From contig CP126122.1 of the NCBI GenBank assembly GCA_030123565.1, forward strand, positions 186,001 through 250,000: a DNA stretch of 64,000 bases, in the 5' to 3' direction. The position numbers and the translations under genes are program-made. The notes under the pieces were generated by a model. That model was not told where the DNA came from and did not search any database. It saw only the letters and a program-made list of their open reading frames with translations. Shown here in pieces: positions 1 to 8,001 of the stretch (the stretch's first letter is position 1; the number at the start of each line of letters is the position of its first letter). The stretch comes from Nitrospira sp. Its GTDB lineage: Bacteria > Nitrospirota > Nitrospiria > Nitrospirales > Nitrospiraceae.

Positions 1-1
1 T

Positions 2-430
2 TTTGCCGTCGGGCTGCTCCTCCTGCTCGGGATGATGCTGTGGTACCAGATCGTGCCGCCCTGGACGCTGGTGTGCCTGCCCCTGTTCGTGGGGGGGGCG
101 GTGGTCACCGCGCTGTCCGTGAGCCTGTGGCTGTCGGCGCTCAATGTCAAATACCGGGATGTGGCGTCGATCGTGCCCTTGATGACGCAATTGTGGATGT
201 TTGCCTCCCCGGTCCTGTACCCCGCGTCCCTGGTGCCGGAGCCCGTTCGTGTGTACTATGGATTGAATCCCATGGCGGGGGTCATTGAGGGGGTTCGCTG
301 GGCGCTCTTGGGCAAGGCGGCCCCGGATTGGGGGATGGTAGCGGTGAGTCTGGGGGTGGTCACGATCTTGTTGGGAGGCGGCGTGATGTTTTTTCGGAGG
401 GTGGAGCGAACCTTCGCCGATGTGATCTGA
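2..430 (+). CDS. ABC-2 type polysaccharide export permease, C-terminal part (Wzm-like)
   Basis: Open from the window edge, so the N-terminus is missing. The visible part is the C-terminal half of an ABC-2 membrane permease: hydrophobic segments near the start (LLLLLGMMLWYQ), a second around LFVGGAVVTALSVSLW, and a final one (VAVSLGVVTILLGGGVMFF), with the family-typical stretch NVKYRDV followed by a hydrophobic MTQLWMFASPVLYP segment. That stretch is characteristic of O-antigen/teichoic-acid exporter permeases. It ends with TGA directly before the ATG of the Wzt-like ATPase, so the two are translationally coupled and should form one inner-membrane exporter of lipid-linked polysaccharide. Confidence 0.85.
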   Translation, partial: FAVGLLLLLGMMLWYQIVPPWTLVCLPLFVGGAVVTALSVSLWLSALNVKYRDVASIVPLMTQLWMFASPVLYPASLVPEPVRVYYGLNPMAGVIEGVRWALLGKAAPDWGMVAVSLGVVTILLGGGVMFFRRVERTFADVI

Positions 431-1702
431 ATGGGAGACACCGCGGTACGAGTCGAGCAGTTGTCGAAGCGGTATCGCCTGGGGGCGACCCATGCCTCGG
501 AGACCTCCCTGGCCGGCGCCCTGGCGCGAGGGCTGAGCCGGCTCTGGCGGCCGCAGCCGGCCGTCCCCCGGGCTGCGGCGAGCCTCTGGGCGCTGCGCGA
601 CGTGTCGTTTGAGATCAAACAGGGGGAAGTGTTCGGGGTGATCGGCACCAATGGGTCGGGCAAGAGCACCCTCCTGAAGATCCTCTCGCGGGTGACCGAA
701 CCCACGCGGGGCCGGGTAGTCCTCACGGGGCGCTTCTGCGGCTTGCTGGAAGTGGGAACCGGCTTCCATCCGGAACTGACCGGGCGGGACAACGTCTACA
801 TGAGCGGGGCCATTCTGGGCATGACCCGCCAGGAAATTGCCCGGAAGTTCGACGAGATCGTGGCCTTCGCCGAAGTGGAGGCCTTTATCGACACGCCGGT
901 GAAACATTACTCCAGCGGGATGTATGTCCGGTTGGGGTTCTCGGTGTTGGCCCACATGGACCCGGACATTCTGATCGTGGACGAGGTGCTGGCGGTGGGG
1001 GACGTGCGGTTCCAGAAGAAGTGCATGGGGAAGATGGAGGCTGTGGGGCAGCACGGGCGGACGGTGATCCTGGTGTCGCACGACATGCAGGCCATTACCC
1101 GGTTATGCAAACGGGCGATGCTGTTGCACAAGGGCGAGGTGGTGCACGAGGGCACGGCCCACGACGTGGTGAATCAGTACCTGCACGCCGGCCATATTCA
1201 GGCCTGTGCGGCATGGCCGGACCCGGCACAGGCGCCCGGCAACGAGGTCGTGCGCCTGCGGGCCGTGCGCATTCAGACTGAATCCGGCGTCGTCACGGAT
1301 AGATTCGACATTCGCCGACCGATCAACATGGAGATTGAATTCGATATTATCAAACCGGGCCATATCCTCGTGCCGGTGTTCAACCTACACAATGACGAGG
1401 ATGTGGTAATTTGCACGGTCCATGATCGTGATCCGGCCTGGCGGCGAAAGCCTCGCCCCATGGGGGGATATATCTGTACGGCCCGGATTCCCGGCAACCT
1501 GCTGACTGAAGGAGTGATTACCGTGGCAGTGGTCGTGATGACCGAGGATCCCTTTCGTCTGCATGCCTATGTCCCTCAGGTGGTTGGTTTTCGGGTCGAT
1601 GAAAGCGCAGAGGGAGACGGCGCGCGGGGCGACTTCAGTGGCCGATGGGTTGGTGTCATACGACCGCTTTTGGAGTGGAGAACTCAATACAAGCCGCAGT
1701 AA
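431..1702 (+). CDS. Polysaccharide ABC exporter ATP-binding protein with C-terminal Wzt-like domain
   Basis: 423 residues. The ATPase half has Walker A GTNGSGKST (72-80), a signature region HYSSGMYVRLGFS and Walker B ILIVDEVLAVGD near residue 180, then the switch histidine in VSHDMQAI. After about residue 260 a beta-rich domain follows (ending in VGVIRPLLEWRTQYKPQ) that fits Wzt-C domains, which bind the capped end of an O-antigen chain. The 40-residue insert before the Walker A (ALARGLSRLWRPQPA) is usual for this subfamily. It starts at the base after the permease stop. The C-terminal domain suggests a Wzt-type O-antigen exporter rather than a TagH-type one, but the polysaccharide cannot be told from sequence. 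Confidence 0.9.
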   Translation: MGDTAVRVEQLSKRYRLGATHASETSLAGALARGLSRLWRPQPAVPRAAASLWALRDVSFEIKQGEVFGVIGTNGSGKSTLLKILSRVTEPTRGRVVLTGRFCGLLEVGTGFHPELTGRDNVYMSGAILGMTRQEIARKFDEIVAFAEVEAFIDTPVKHYSSGMYVRLGFSVLAHMDPDILIVDEVLAVGDVRFQKKCMGKMEAVGQHGRTVILVSHDMQAITRLCKRAMLLHKGEVVHEGTAHDVVNQYLHAGHIQACAAWPDPAQAPGNEVVRLRAVRIQTESGVVTDRFDIRRPINMEIEFDIIKPGHILVPVFNLHNDEDVVICTVHDRDPAWRRKPRPMGGYICTARIPGNLLTEGVITVAVVVMTEDPFRLHAYVPQVVGFRVDESAEGDGARGDFSGRWVGVIRPLLEWRTQYKPQ

Positions 1703-1876
1703 AGACAAGCAGCGCATTGCGGTGTCGGTTACCTTGGATGGAAGGGGGTCCTGTCAACGCAGGAAAGGAAAACCTTCGCGGGCGCAACACTGAGCCTGTC
1801 GGTTGTTTGCGAGAAGCCCGGTCTGGAATGTGTTCAGGAGGGAGGAATCCGGCAAGGGTGGGGGGGAGAGAAGCAC

Positions 1877-2266
1877 GTGAATGTTTTGATTGCACCCCTT
1901 TCGGTACTGATCGGAATGGGGCTATTTCTCGGTCTTGGGGGCATTGCGGCGCAGGCCCAACTCAGTGCCTGTACCGGTCTCTCATACACCCATACGAGGT
2001 GTGAAAGTCTGAGAGGGAATCCCCTGGCGGGCGACGCTATCCGAAGCTTCGTTAGCCCAGAGCCAAAAGGAGAATCTCTTACCGGCTTGCCCGATGTGTC
2101 GAAGAGCCATACTTTTCAACACCAGGTTCCGATGGAGCCGATTGCCGAACCGCTCATGCCCCCGATCGACGGCGCCCGGGACTTTCTCAACCGACGTGAT
2201 CCGGCGCATGTGATCCAGCCCATTCAGCCGATGGCCCAGCCGCACCCCGGGTTGGGGGGCCGTTGA
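1877..2266 (+). CDS. Small exported protein of unknown function
   Basis: 129 residues with GTG start, chosen because a strong purine-rich ribosome binding site (ggggggagag) lies just upstream; the ATG four bases later is out of frame. Residues 1-27 are a Sec signal peptide (LIGMGLFLGLGGIAAQAQ) with likely cleavage after AQA. The mature part is short, proline-rich (IQPIQPMAQPHPGLGG at the end) and has two cysteines near its start. No family recognised. It stands alone between the O-antigen exporter and the next lipoprotein, after a 174-base gap in which I see no other feature. Confidence 0.6.
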   Translation: MNVLIAPLSVLIGMGLFLGLGGIAAQAQLSACTGLSYTHTRCESLRGNPLAGDAIRSFVSPEPKGESLTGLPDVSKSHTFQHQVPMEPIAEPLMPPIDGARDFLNRRDPAHVIQPIQPMAQPHPGLGGR

Positions 2267-2424
2267 TTCGGATGGAAGGCTGTGTTCGTGCAGCGCTCCG
2301 CTCTCCCATCCTCCCCAAGAGACACCAGTGAATTGACTTTCCCTTGGCGTTCCGGCTAGGGTCCGGCCCGTGCGACCTTCCGGTCGAACGGTCTCTGGGG
2401 TGACGCTGAGGCATGGAGGCGGCC

Positions 2425-2823
2425 ATGGTCAGGTTGCTGTCGTGTATTGTGTTGACGGCGCTGACAGTCTGGGTGCTGGAAGGTTGTACCAAAGTGGCCC
2501 AAGTCACGACGTTGGCCGATGAGAACTGTCACCACAGCGTCCGCGACCAGCTCAACGCCATCCTTCTCGACGAGGGAGAGAAACCCGAGATCGCGAACCG
2601 TCTCTCTGTGAACACGACGACGGTTTTGGCGACCGGTGCGCTGGGTCCGCGACCCTTCGGGGTCTCGTCGCCTTCCGGCGCCGACTATAGTTTTTTCGTC
2701 GAACGTAAGAGCGAGGAATGTCTGCTGCGGCTTTACGGTCGGAGGAAGGGCTTCACCCGCTATACGAACAACCTGACCTATATCGCGACGCGGCCCCTTG
2801 AAGGTTGTGCCTGTGCCGAATAA
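2425..2823 (+). CDS. Putative lipoprotein of unknown function
   Basis: 132 residues. The ATG at 2425 is preferred over the in-frame ATG at 2413 because GGAGG sits five bases before it. The N-terminus (MVRLLSCIVLTALTVWVLEGC) is a lipoprotein-type signal with Cys21 as candidate lipidation site, although Glu at -2 is not ideal for a lipobox. The mature domain has four further cysteines (ENCHH, EECLL, EGCACAE) suggesting disulfides in the periplasm. No family recognised. A long frame on the opposite strand across this gene looks like a shadow. Confidence 0.6.
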   Translation: MVRLLSCIVLTALTVWVLEGCTKVAQVTTLADENCHHSVRDQLNAILLDEGEKPEIANRLSVNTTTVLATGALGPRPFGVSSPSGADYSFFVERKSEECLLRLYGRRKGFTRYTNNLTYIATRPLEGCACAE

Positions 2824-3280
2824 GCATCCTGTCCACCCATTATCCTCACAATACTGATTGAAGTAACATTTCTTCCCCGCCTGTCCACCTGTGCCAAGCA
2901 CTGTCCTGTGGCACAACATTGGCACAGGACCTATTCCTCTGGCACAGCCCACCCCTTGCGCCATCCTTTCCTTGCAGATTCGTAACGCCTTGTTTTTCAG
3001 GCCACAAGTTCGGTCTAGGGTCATTGGCACGAGCTTTGAGTTAAGCGGTTACGCACCTCGTAGGACAAAGCCCTTGGGGAGTTCGACTGAGCCGGACTCG
3101 GTTTGCCCGAGGCTGGGACCATGTCCCAAGTGTCTCGGGCCTCGGCATCCATGCCATTTCGGTTGCATCGGGGGAGGGACATCGTGTGGACAGACAGTGA
3201 GGACCATCGAGGTACAGGGTAGGTGTTTCGCGGCCCCGTCGATGGAGCATCTATGTCGATAGGGGCGGGAAGGGGGGATC
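2824..3280. other. Intergenic region with clustered TGGCACA motifs
   Basis: No convincing gene. Between about 2890 and 2950 the motif TGGCACA or its complement occurs four times (tgtgcca, tgtggcaca, ttggcacagg, ctggcacag). One pair has GG and GC dinucleotides ten bases apart, as in a sigma-54 -24/-12 promoter, but the -12 half reads TGGC rather than TTGC and it lies about 350 bases before the next gene. The rest shows nothing recognisable. Confidence 0.3.
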
Positions 3281-3613
3281 ATGTCGTTCGACAAGAAAGA
3301 CAATGGAGCGGGGAGGCGCAGTCCTCTCGTGATCGGACCTGGGAGGAAGAACCACCTAGGGTCTGATGGTCACGCACTCGTCGCGGCCAAGCGTCGGCCT
3401 GAGGACCTGACAGCGCGTGAACGGGAAGTTCTTCGTTTGATCTGGGGCGGGCATACCAATCGCAGCATTGCGGAGCAGTTGAAGATCAGCATTAAGACTG
3501 CGGAGGCGCATCGGTCGAACATGATGAAGAAGTTGCGGGTGTCCAATACAGCCCAGCTGCTCAAAGCGGCCCTGGAGGGAAAGATTCTTCACGCGAACGA
3601 CGAAGCGCGGTAA
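3281..3613 (+). CDS. Orphan LuxR-type helix-turn-helix protein
   Basis: 110 residues. The C-terminal half (about 42-104) is a complete LuxR/GerE DNA-binding domain: LTAREREVLRLIWGG, then SIAEQLKISIKTAEAHRSNMMKKL, and a final helix NTAQLLKAAL. No receiver or ligand domain precedes it, only about 40 basic, glycine-rich residues. GGGAAGGGGGG upstream supports the start. Probably a transcription factor acting alone or with a partner carrying a sensor domain. It closely resembles the minus-strand protein at 37340-37675 in design. Confidence 0.85.
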   Translation: MSFDKKDNGAGRRSPLVIGPGRKNHLGSDGHALVAAKRRPEDLTAREREVLRLIWGGHTNRSIAEQLKISIKTAEAHRSNMMKKLRVSNTAQLLKAALEGKILHANDEAR

Positions 3614-3717
3614 GCGGTGGGTTGTCGTGAACTGCGATGCCCCTCGGTTTGGAGTCGGTGACGGCAGTGCAAGTGACCAGTTGCTGCACAGACTGGGAAT
3701 GAAGCGGCAACTGGGCC

Positions 3718-3954
3718 TTACGATCCTGGAGTAGGATGGGTCAGGTCCGTGGTGCCGAGGGTCTGGCGCCATTCACTCGCGACCTGATCGCGTTCTTCCA
3801 TCGTCATGGCCGCATACTTGCGGAACATCTGCGGTCCTCGTCGTCGCCGCCACGTCAGGAAGTTGAGGAAGTGGTCCTTGCAGATGGAATGGGTTCCAGC
3901 CGGCGCATAGACTCTCGCCTGACAGCCATCGATTAAACAGGTCTGTCCACTCAT
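3718..3954 (-). CDS. Small cysteine-containing protein of unknown function
   Basis: 78 residues, no signal peptide or membrane segment. Three cysteines and nearby histidines are packed in the first 30 residues (TCLIDGCQARV, then SICKDHF), which could bind a metal ion. The C-terminal half is helical and charged (FRKYAAMTMEERDQVASEWRQT). The reading frame agrees with the GC-rich third-position bias of neighbours, and a purine-rich GGGAGGCACCG precedes the start. No family recognised. Confidence 0.55.
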   Translation of the reverse strand: MSGQTCLIDGCQARVYAPAGTHSICKDHFLNFLTWRRRRGPQMFRKYAAMTMEERDQVASEWRQTLGTTDLTHPTPGS

Positions 3955-4136
3955 CGGTGCCTCCCGTTAATTCCATCAAAGTATGCCGGAGATCGCTGCG
4001 CAAATGCAATGTGGCGATCAGGTCCACATCGGCGACCGGCAGCAACCGGCACCGGAAATTCCGCTTGCAATCGTGACGATCGCCCGGTTACGGTACCGCG
4101 TTCTCCGGGGCTCAGGATTGGCGGTGTGAGCGCAGC

Positions 4137-4391
4137 ATGGCGATGCAGGTCATCTCGGTGGTCGGAGCCCTGATGGTGCTCGTGGCCTATGGCCTCATCC
4201 AGGCCGGGGTCTGGCGCGAGTTGGATGCGGGGTATCTGGCGCTGAACATCCTGGGTTCACTGTTGTTGGGAATCGTTGCCATTGAAGATCGGCGCGTGGG
4301 GTTCGTTCTGCTGGAATTCGCATGGGCCGGGATCGGGCTGATCGGAGTGGCCAGGGCTCTTCGCGCCAGACATGCCCGCCGTACTCTCTAA
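4137..4391 (+). CDS. Small three-helix membrane protein, CBU_0592-like
   Basis: 84 residues, almost entirely hydrophobic: helices at about 4-24 (VISVVGALMVLVAYGLIQAG), 32-48 (LALNILGSLLLGIVAIE) and 52-74 (VGFVLLEFAWAGIGLIGVAR), ending in an arginine-rich tail. The pattern GALMVLVAYGL...Y.ALNILGSLLL...F..LE..W..IGLIG fits the CBU_0592-like family of small inner-membrane proteins, whose function is unknown. It is followed 65 bases later by the soluble protein at 4457. Confidence 0.7.
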   Translation: MAMQVISVVGALMVLVAYGLIQAGVWRELDAGYLALNILGSLLLGIVAIEDRRVGFVLLEFAWAGIGLIGVARALRARHARRTL

Positions 4392-4456
4392 CCGCCGATC
4401 GGATCACAGCATGCACAAGAACTATCGGGCAGTCTTGTAACGAAGGAGAAGGGACT

Positions 4457-4939
4457 ATGGCAGGGTTGTTATCGGCAGACGACATATTCGAGCAGGCGAA
4501 GGATGCGGCGGTCGCCGCCACCAATCCGGACGAGAAGGCGCTCCAGATCGACTACGAGGCGTTGCAACTCAAGATTCGTGCGGCACTCGGGGATCGCAAG
4601 GTGGCGCGCTGCCACATCAACAAGTTTCTGCCTGAGGGCTATGAAGACCAGGGTCGGTTCAATCTGGTCCTCTTGACGGCCGGCAATGTGATCTTCGACA
4701 TGGTCATCGGCGACAGCTATTTCCGGTACGATGTCGTGTCCGTGGGGCAATTGGACAAGGTGCAGGTCATCGACGCCATGTGGGACAACCGCGAGAAGCG
4801 CCGGGAAGAGCCGTTCCTGAGTCTTCGGCTCATGCATGCCGAAGAGACGCATCTGTTGTTGGCGTTGGACGAAGAAGAACGGAAGAGCCTGCTGGGGTTC
4901 GCGTCGGCCGTGACCGCCGTGCGGAATCCCGAGCGGTAG
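4457..4939 (+). CDS. Conserved hypothetical soluble protein
   Basis: 160 residues. The ATG at 4457 is chosen because AAGGAGAAGGG lies just before it; an in-frame start far upstream would overlap the membrane gene. There is no signal peptide. The sequence mixes helix and strand (IDYEALQLKIRAAL, FNLVLLTAGNVIFDMVIGDSYFRYDVVSVGQL, EETHLLLALDEEERKSLLGFASAV), looking like a compact alpha/beta domain. No motif allows a function to be named. The next gene, ygfZ, converges on it with six bases between stops. Confidence 0.6.
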   Translation: MAGLLSADDIFEQAKDAAVAATNPDEKALQIDYEALQLKIRAALGDRKVARCHINKFLPEGYEDQGRFNLVLLTAGNVIFDMVIGDSYFRYDVVSVGQLDKVQVIDAMWDNREKRREEPFLSLRLMHAEETHLLLALDEEERKSLLGFASAVTAVRNPER

Positions 4940-4945
4940 CTCTGG

Positions 4946-6037
4946 TCAGGAACGGACGTAGAACGGGAGGGCATGGACGGTCGCCGCATGGCGCGTCCCT
5001 GCCACCTCGACCGTCAGCGCCGTACCAGGAGACGAAAAGTCCCGCAGTGGAAATCCGAAGGCCAGCACTGCCTGTTGTTGTGGCGAGAACACCGCGCTGC
5101 TGATCCAGCCCACCTCACGATCACCGCTGAAGAGTTTCGATCCCTTCGGTGGAACCGCCTGGTCTTGGACGACGAGACCGACCAGGTGCCGCCGGACGTT
5201 CCCGTACGTATCCATCCGCGCCACCACTTCCTGCCCTGGATAACAGCCCTTGGAGAGGCTGAAGGCCTTCCCTTCCAGGTTGGCTTCGGGCGGAACGATC
5301 TCTTCATTGAGGTCGGGTCCTGCCTTGGGGAGCCCTGCTTCGATCCGCAAGATGTCCCTGGCCGCTGCGCCGACCGGTTTGATACCGAAGGGGGTACCGG
5401 CCGTCATGAGCTGCTCCCAGGCGGCGGTCACGCCGTCAGCAGGCAGCAGTAGTTCAAAGTCCTGCTCGCCGGTTTCTTCGGTACGGACGATCAACGCCGG
5501 ATGCCCACCGATGGTGGTGGGGACCTGGTTCAAGAGACCGAGGGAACGGACGTCCGTGCCGAACGCGGCCGCGATCAATTCTGCGGCCTTCGGCCCGCTC
5601 ACCAGCAGCAGGCCCCAGCTCTCTGCGCAATTGTCCATCTTGGCCTTAGTGCCGTAGAGGAGAAACTTCCGCAAGGCCTGAAACGTGGCGTCCCCCACCT
5701 CGCCGACATCTTCGATCCACACTGCATCGGGCCGGATGTAGAGCCGGAAGTATCCCAGCATTTTCCCCTTGTGGGTGAGGAAGCTGGAGTAGCGGCCTTG
5801 CCCCGGTTGCAGCGGGAGGATGTCGTTGCTGATGATGCTCTGCAGCCACTTGATGCGATCGTCGCCGGTCACTCGGAGTTTGCCGCGGTGCGACAGGTCC
5901 GAGATGCCGACTGCGTGGCGGATTGCGGCATGCTCCGCCGCGACGTGGCCGTAGTGGGCAGGAATCGACCATCCGGCGACCTCATCGAACGTCGCGCCGA
6001 GTTGTTGGTGCTGGTCGTGGAGTCGAGATTGTTTCAT
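4946..6037 (-). CDS. ygfZ: YgfZ/CAF17-type folate-binding protein (GcvT-like)
   Basis: 363 residues with the aminomethyltransferase (GcvT) fold. The hallmark that separates YgfZ from true GcvT is present: KGCYPGQE at 263-270 with Cys265, followed by VVARMDTYGNVRRHLVGL. YgfZ proteins bind tetrahydrofolate and help make or repair certain iron-sulfur proteins, including tRNA-methylthiolating enzymes. No glycine-cleavage genes are nearby, which agrees with YgfZ rather than GcvT. The N-terminus (GWSIPAHYG, ISDLSHRGKLRVTGDD) is full length. It lies downstream of the degenerate receiver gene, separated by a GCTGA-rich repeat. Confidence 0.88.
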   Translation of the reverse strand: MKQSRLHDQHQQLGATFDEVAGWSIPAHYGHVAAEHAAIRHAVGISDLSHRGKLRVTGDDRIKWLQSIISNDILPLQPGQGRYSSFLTHKGKMLGYFRLYIRPDAVWIEDVGEVGDATFQALRKFLLYGTKAKMDNCAESWGLLLVSGPKAAELIAAAFGTDVRSLGLLNQVPTTIGGHPALIVRTEETGEQDFELLLPADGVTAAWEQLMTAGTPFGIKPVGAAARDILRIEAGLPKAGPDLNEEIVPPEANLEGKAFSLSKGCYPGQEVVARMDTYGNVRRHLVGLVVQDQAVPPKGSKLFSGDREVGWISSAVFSPQQQAVLAFGFPLRDFSSPGTALTVEVAGTRHAATVHALPFYVRS

Positions 6038-6056
6038 TGGATTCTTGCTCTCTGCT

Positions 6057-6106
6057 CTCAGCCTTCAGCGTGCCGTTCTGAGCTGACGGCTGATTGCTGA
6101 CAGCTG
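6057..6106. repeat. GCTGA-rich intergenic repeat, copy 1
   Basis: About 50 bases built from GCTGA/TCAGC units (agctgacggctgattgctga). It aligns over about 45 bases with copy 2 at 8002-8046. It overlaps the last codons of the receiver-like gene, whose C-terminal residues CQQSAVSSERHAEG are therefore repeat-derived. Confidence 0.75.
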
Positions 6107-6477
6107 TTGGCTATTATTTCTTCCACCAGCTCTCTGGTTCGCGCTGAGAACTCATTTCTGGAGACAATCTTCGTCACGCCGAGTTCCTTCGCGCATTTCC
6201 AGGTGTCCACTTCCTCGTGATTGGCAAAGGCCAGGATGGGCAATGAGCGTAGCATAGGATCGGCCTGGAGGGCTTCCAGCGCCTTGAACGCATCGACGCC
6301 CGGGTCGTTCATGTTGAGGATCATGGCGGCCGGGACCAGCGACGCGGCCTTCTCCGCCACCTCGTCGTGGTTGCGGACCCGCTCCAGACCGTAGCCCTGG
6401 GGGCGTAATGCGTCGCGCACCTTGGTATAAAAGAAAATGTCTGTGACTGCTACCAGGATGGTGCTGTTCATCGTCAT
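6058..6477 (-). CDS. Receiver-like protein lacking the phospho-acceptor aspartate
   Basis: 139 residues. AGGAG five bases before the ATG at 6477 fixes the start. The sequence runs like a CheY-type receiver: strand ILVAVTDIFFY, strand AAMILNMNDPGVDAF where ILLDxxMPGxDG is expected, strand LPILAFANHEEVDTW, and GVTKIVSRNEF in place of the conserved lysine region. The acceptor aspartate position is Asn and the N-terminal acidic pair is reduced, so phosphorylation is unlikely and it may act as a protein-protein module. It is nine bases downstream of the TPR gene, probably in one operon. The C-terminal 15 residues derive from an intergenic repeat. Confidence 0.7.
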   Translation of the reverse strand: MTMNSTILVAVTDIFFYTKVRDALRPQGYGLERVRNHDEVAEKAASLVPAAMILNMNDPGVDAFKALEALQADPMLRSLPILAFANHEEVDTWKCAKELGVTKIVSRNEFSARTRELVEEIIANSCQQSAVSSERHAEG

Positions 6478-6485
6478 CCGTGCTC

Positions 6486-7001
6486 CTAATTCAGCGAACT
6501 GATGAGTCGACCCAGGGCCTTCTTGGCCAGACTGTAGTCGGGATTGAGGACGAGGGCCTGTTTGTAACAGTCGATGGCCTCGGTCCACTTGCCTTGACGT
6601 TCATAGACGCGGCCGAGATTCAGGTGTGGAAAGGCGGGGCTTTCGTACCGCCTCGCCTGCATGGCCTTTTGAAACCAAGGAATCGCCTCGTTCAGGTCGC
6701 CCTTTTCGATGAGATAGGCGCCGATGTCGTTATAGGGGTTGCCGAAATCCGGATCACAGGCGATGGCCTTGTGGCACTCTTCGATCGCCTCGTCCAGCTT
6801 GCCCATGAAACTGTAGGTCCAACCGAGAAAGGTATAGGCCTCGGCGGTCCGGTGTGTCGCCAGCGATTGTTTGTACAGGCTGACGGCTTCTTCCAACTGC
6901 CCCTTCATCTGCCGCTCGTAGGCTTGCTGAAAGAGTTGCCAGGCTTCACGCTTGTCTTCGTCGCTGCCTTCGCCCTGTATGAGAAAATCTTGTACATCCA
7001 T
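6486..7001 (-). CDS. TPR-repeat protein
   Basis: 171 residues, soluble, made of about four to five tetratricopeptide repeats from residue 20 onward (AWQLFQQAYERQMKGQLEEAV, TAEAYTFLGWTYSFMGKLDEAI, NPYNDIGAYLIEKGDLNEAI, FPHLNLGRVYERQGKWTEAI, SLAKKALGRLISSL). TPRs form scaffolds for protein interactions. The tight spacing with the degenerate receiver downstream suggests the two proteins act together, but no partner or process can be named from sequence. Confidence 0.85.
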   Translation of the reverse strand: MDVQDFLIQGEGSDEDKREAWQLFQQAYERQMKGQLEEAVSLYKQSLATHRTAEAYTFLGWTYSFMGKLDEAIEECHKAIACDPDFGNPYNDIGAYLIEKGDLNEAIPWFQKAMQARRYESPAFPHLNLGRVYERQGKWTEAIDCYKQALVLNPDYSLAKKALGRLISSLN

Positions 7002-7043
7002 ATCGCGTACGTCCTATCTCTTCTCTCTTCAATTTTTCAGCAG

Positions 7044-7133
7044 GAGCGGCCAAGGTTGCCCTCCACTGCGCGCATCGAACGAGCACAGCTGTATCGTGCG
7101 CGTTCTGCGAGCAATGAGGGCACCTGGCCGCTC
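7044..7133. repeat. Imperfect inverted repeat between thi4 and the TPR gene
   Basis: Arms 7044-7063 (gagcggccaaggttgccctc) and 7116-7133 (gagggcacctggccgctc) pair over about 17 bases with two bulges, around a 52-base loop. It lies in the 184-base gap downstream of thi4 and could fold in RNA as a terminator-like or stabilising structure, though no T-run follows. Confidence 0.55.
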
Positions 7134-7185
7134 ACTCTTCGTCCTTCTGAGGCCGCGCGTTGCGCGAGCAAAGAACCCGTCCGCG

Positions 7186-7992
7186 CTACTCCTGTTTTAA
7201 CTTCTTCTTAATCAGCTCCGCTCCGTAGCGTCCTGAGAGCAGCATCGAGCCGAAGGCAGGCCCCATCCGCGGCGTGCCGAACACAGCTGCGACGGCCAAT
7301 CCGATCACGAAGCAGTTCTCGTAGACTTCTCCGGTCCGGTCCATGACCTCTTCTTCCGACCGGGACACCCACATGGCGCCGTTCCCTGGTACCGGCTGAT
7401 AGAGGCCGCGCTTGTTCAGGAGCGTGACCACGACTGCGTCATGCCCGGTCGCATCGACCACGATTGTACTCTCAAGAGCGATGGGATCGACATGGATGAT
7501 GTCATGGCCGGCCATTTCGGCAGTCGTGCTGTTCACGACCACACCCTCCAGTACGCCGTCCCGGCGCAGAATCAGATCGACCACGCGGGTCAGGTTCATG
7601 ATCTTCGCGCCGGCCCCGTAGGCGGCGGCAATCAGCGCGCCCGTGGCATGGGGCGGATCGACCATATACATTCCATCGCATTCTTTGATCTGTTTGCAAG
7701 GCACGCCCACTTCTTCGAGAATCTTGTGGGCCGGCGCGCAGATGGTGGCCTTGTTCATCAGGTATCCACCGGACCAGAAACCCCCTCCCAGCGCGAGGCT
7801 CTGCTCGACGACGACGGTCCGGAATCCCATCTTGGCCAGGTCGTGGGCACAGATCAAACCGGATGGGCCGGCCCCGACGATGATCACATCGCTCTCGATG
7901 AGTTGATCGAACTCTTTATAGTATTCCCGCGCGATGTGGCGGGTGATGTCGCGCTCACGTAACGGCGCCGGTTTGGGTTTAGGCATATTCAC
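7186..7992 (-). CDS. thi4: Thi4-family thiazole synthase, His-type (probably sulfide-dependent)
   Basis: 268 residues. Thi4 makes the thiazole precursor of thiamine from NAD and glycine. The FAD/NAD fold motif GAGPSGL is at 40-46, then VVEQSLALGGGFWSGG, and GPAFGSMLLSGR near the C-terminus. Suicidal yeast/plant Thi4 uses a cysteine in its central loop as sulfur donor; here the equivalent stretch HDIIHVDP has His167, as in archaeal enzymes that use free sulfide and act catalytically. It follows thiC by about 60 bases on the same strand, so it is probably under the same TPP riboswitch. Expression of a sulfide-dependent, oxygen-sensitive reaction is an inference. Confidence 0.88.
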   Translation of the reverse strand: MNMPKPKPAPLRERDITRHIAREYYKEFDQLIESDVIIVGAGPSGLICAHDLAKMGFRTVVVEQSLALGGGFWSGGYLMNKATICAPAHKILEEVGVPCKQIKECDGMYMVDPPHATGALIAAAYGAGAKIMNLTRVVDLILRRDGVLEGVVVNSTTAEMAGHDIIHVDPIALESTIVVDATGHDAVVVTLLNKRGLYQPVPGNGAMWVSRSEEEVMDRTGEVYENCFVIGLAVAAVFGTPRMGPAFGSMLLSGRYGAELIKKKLKQE

Positions 7993-8001
7993 TCCTGCCG
8001 G

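Noticed and set aside
2356-3030. Long minus-strand frame across the lipoprotein gene
   Set aside because: Composition typical of a GC-rich shadow; the plus-strand gene has a ribosome binding site and signal peptide.
4946-6037. Glycine cleavage T protein GcvT
   Set aside because: KGCYPGQE with Cys265 is the YgfZ hallmark and no gcvH or gcvP is nearby.
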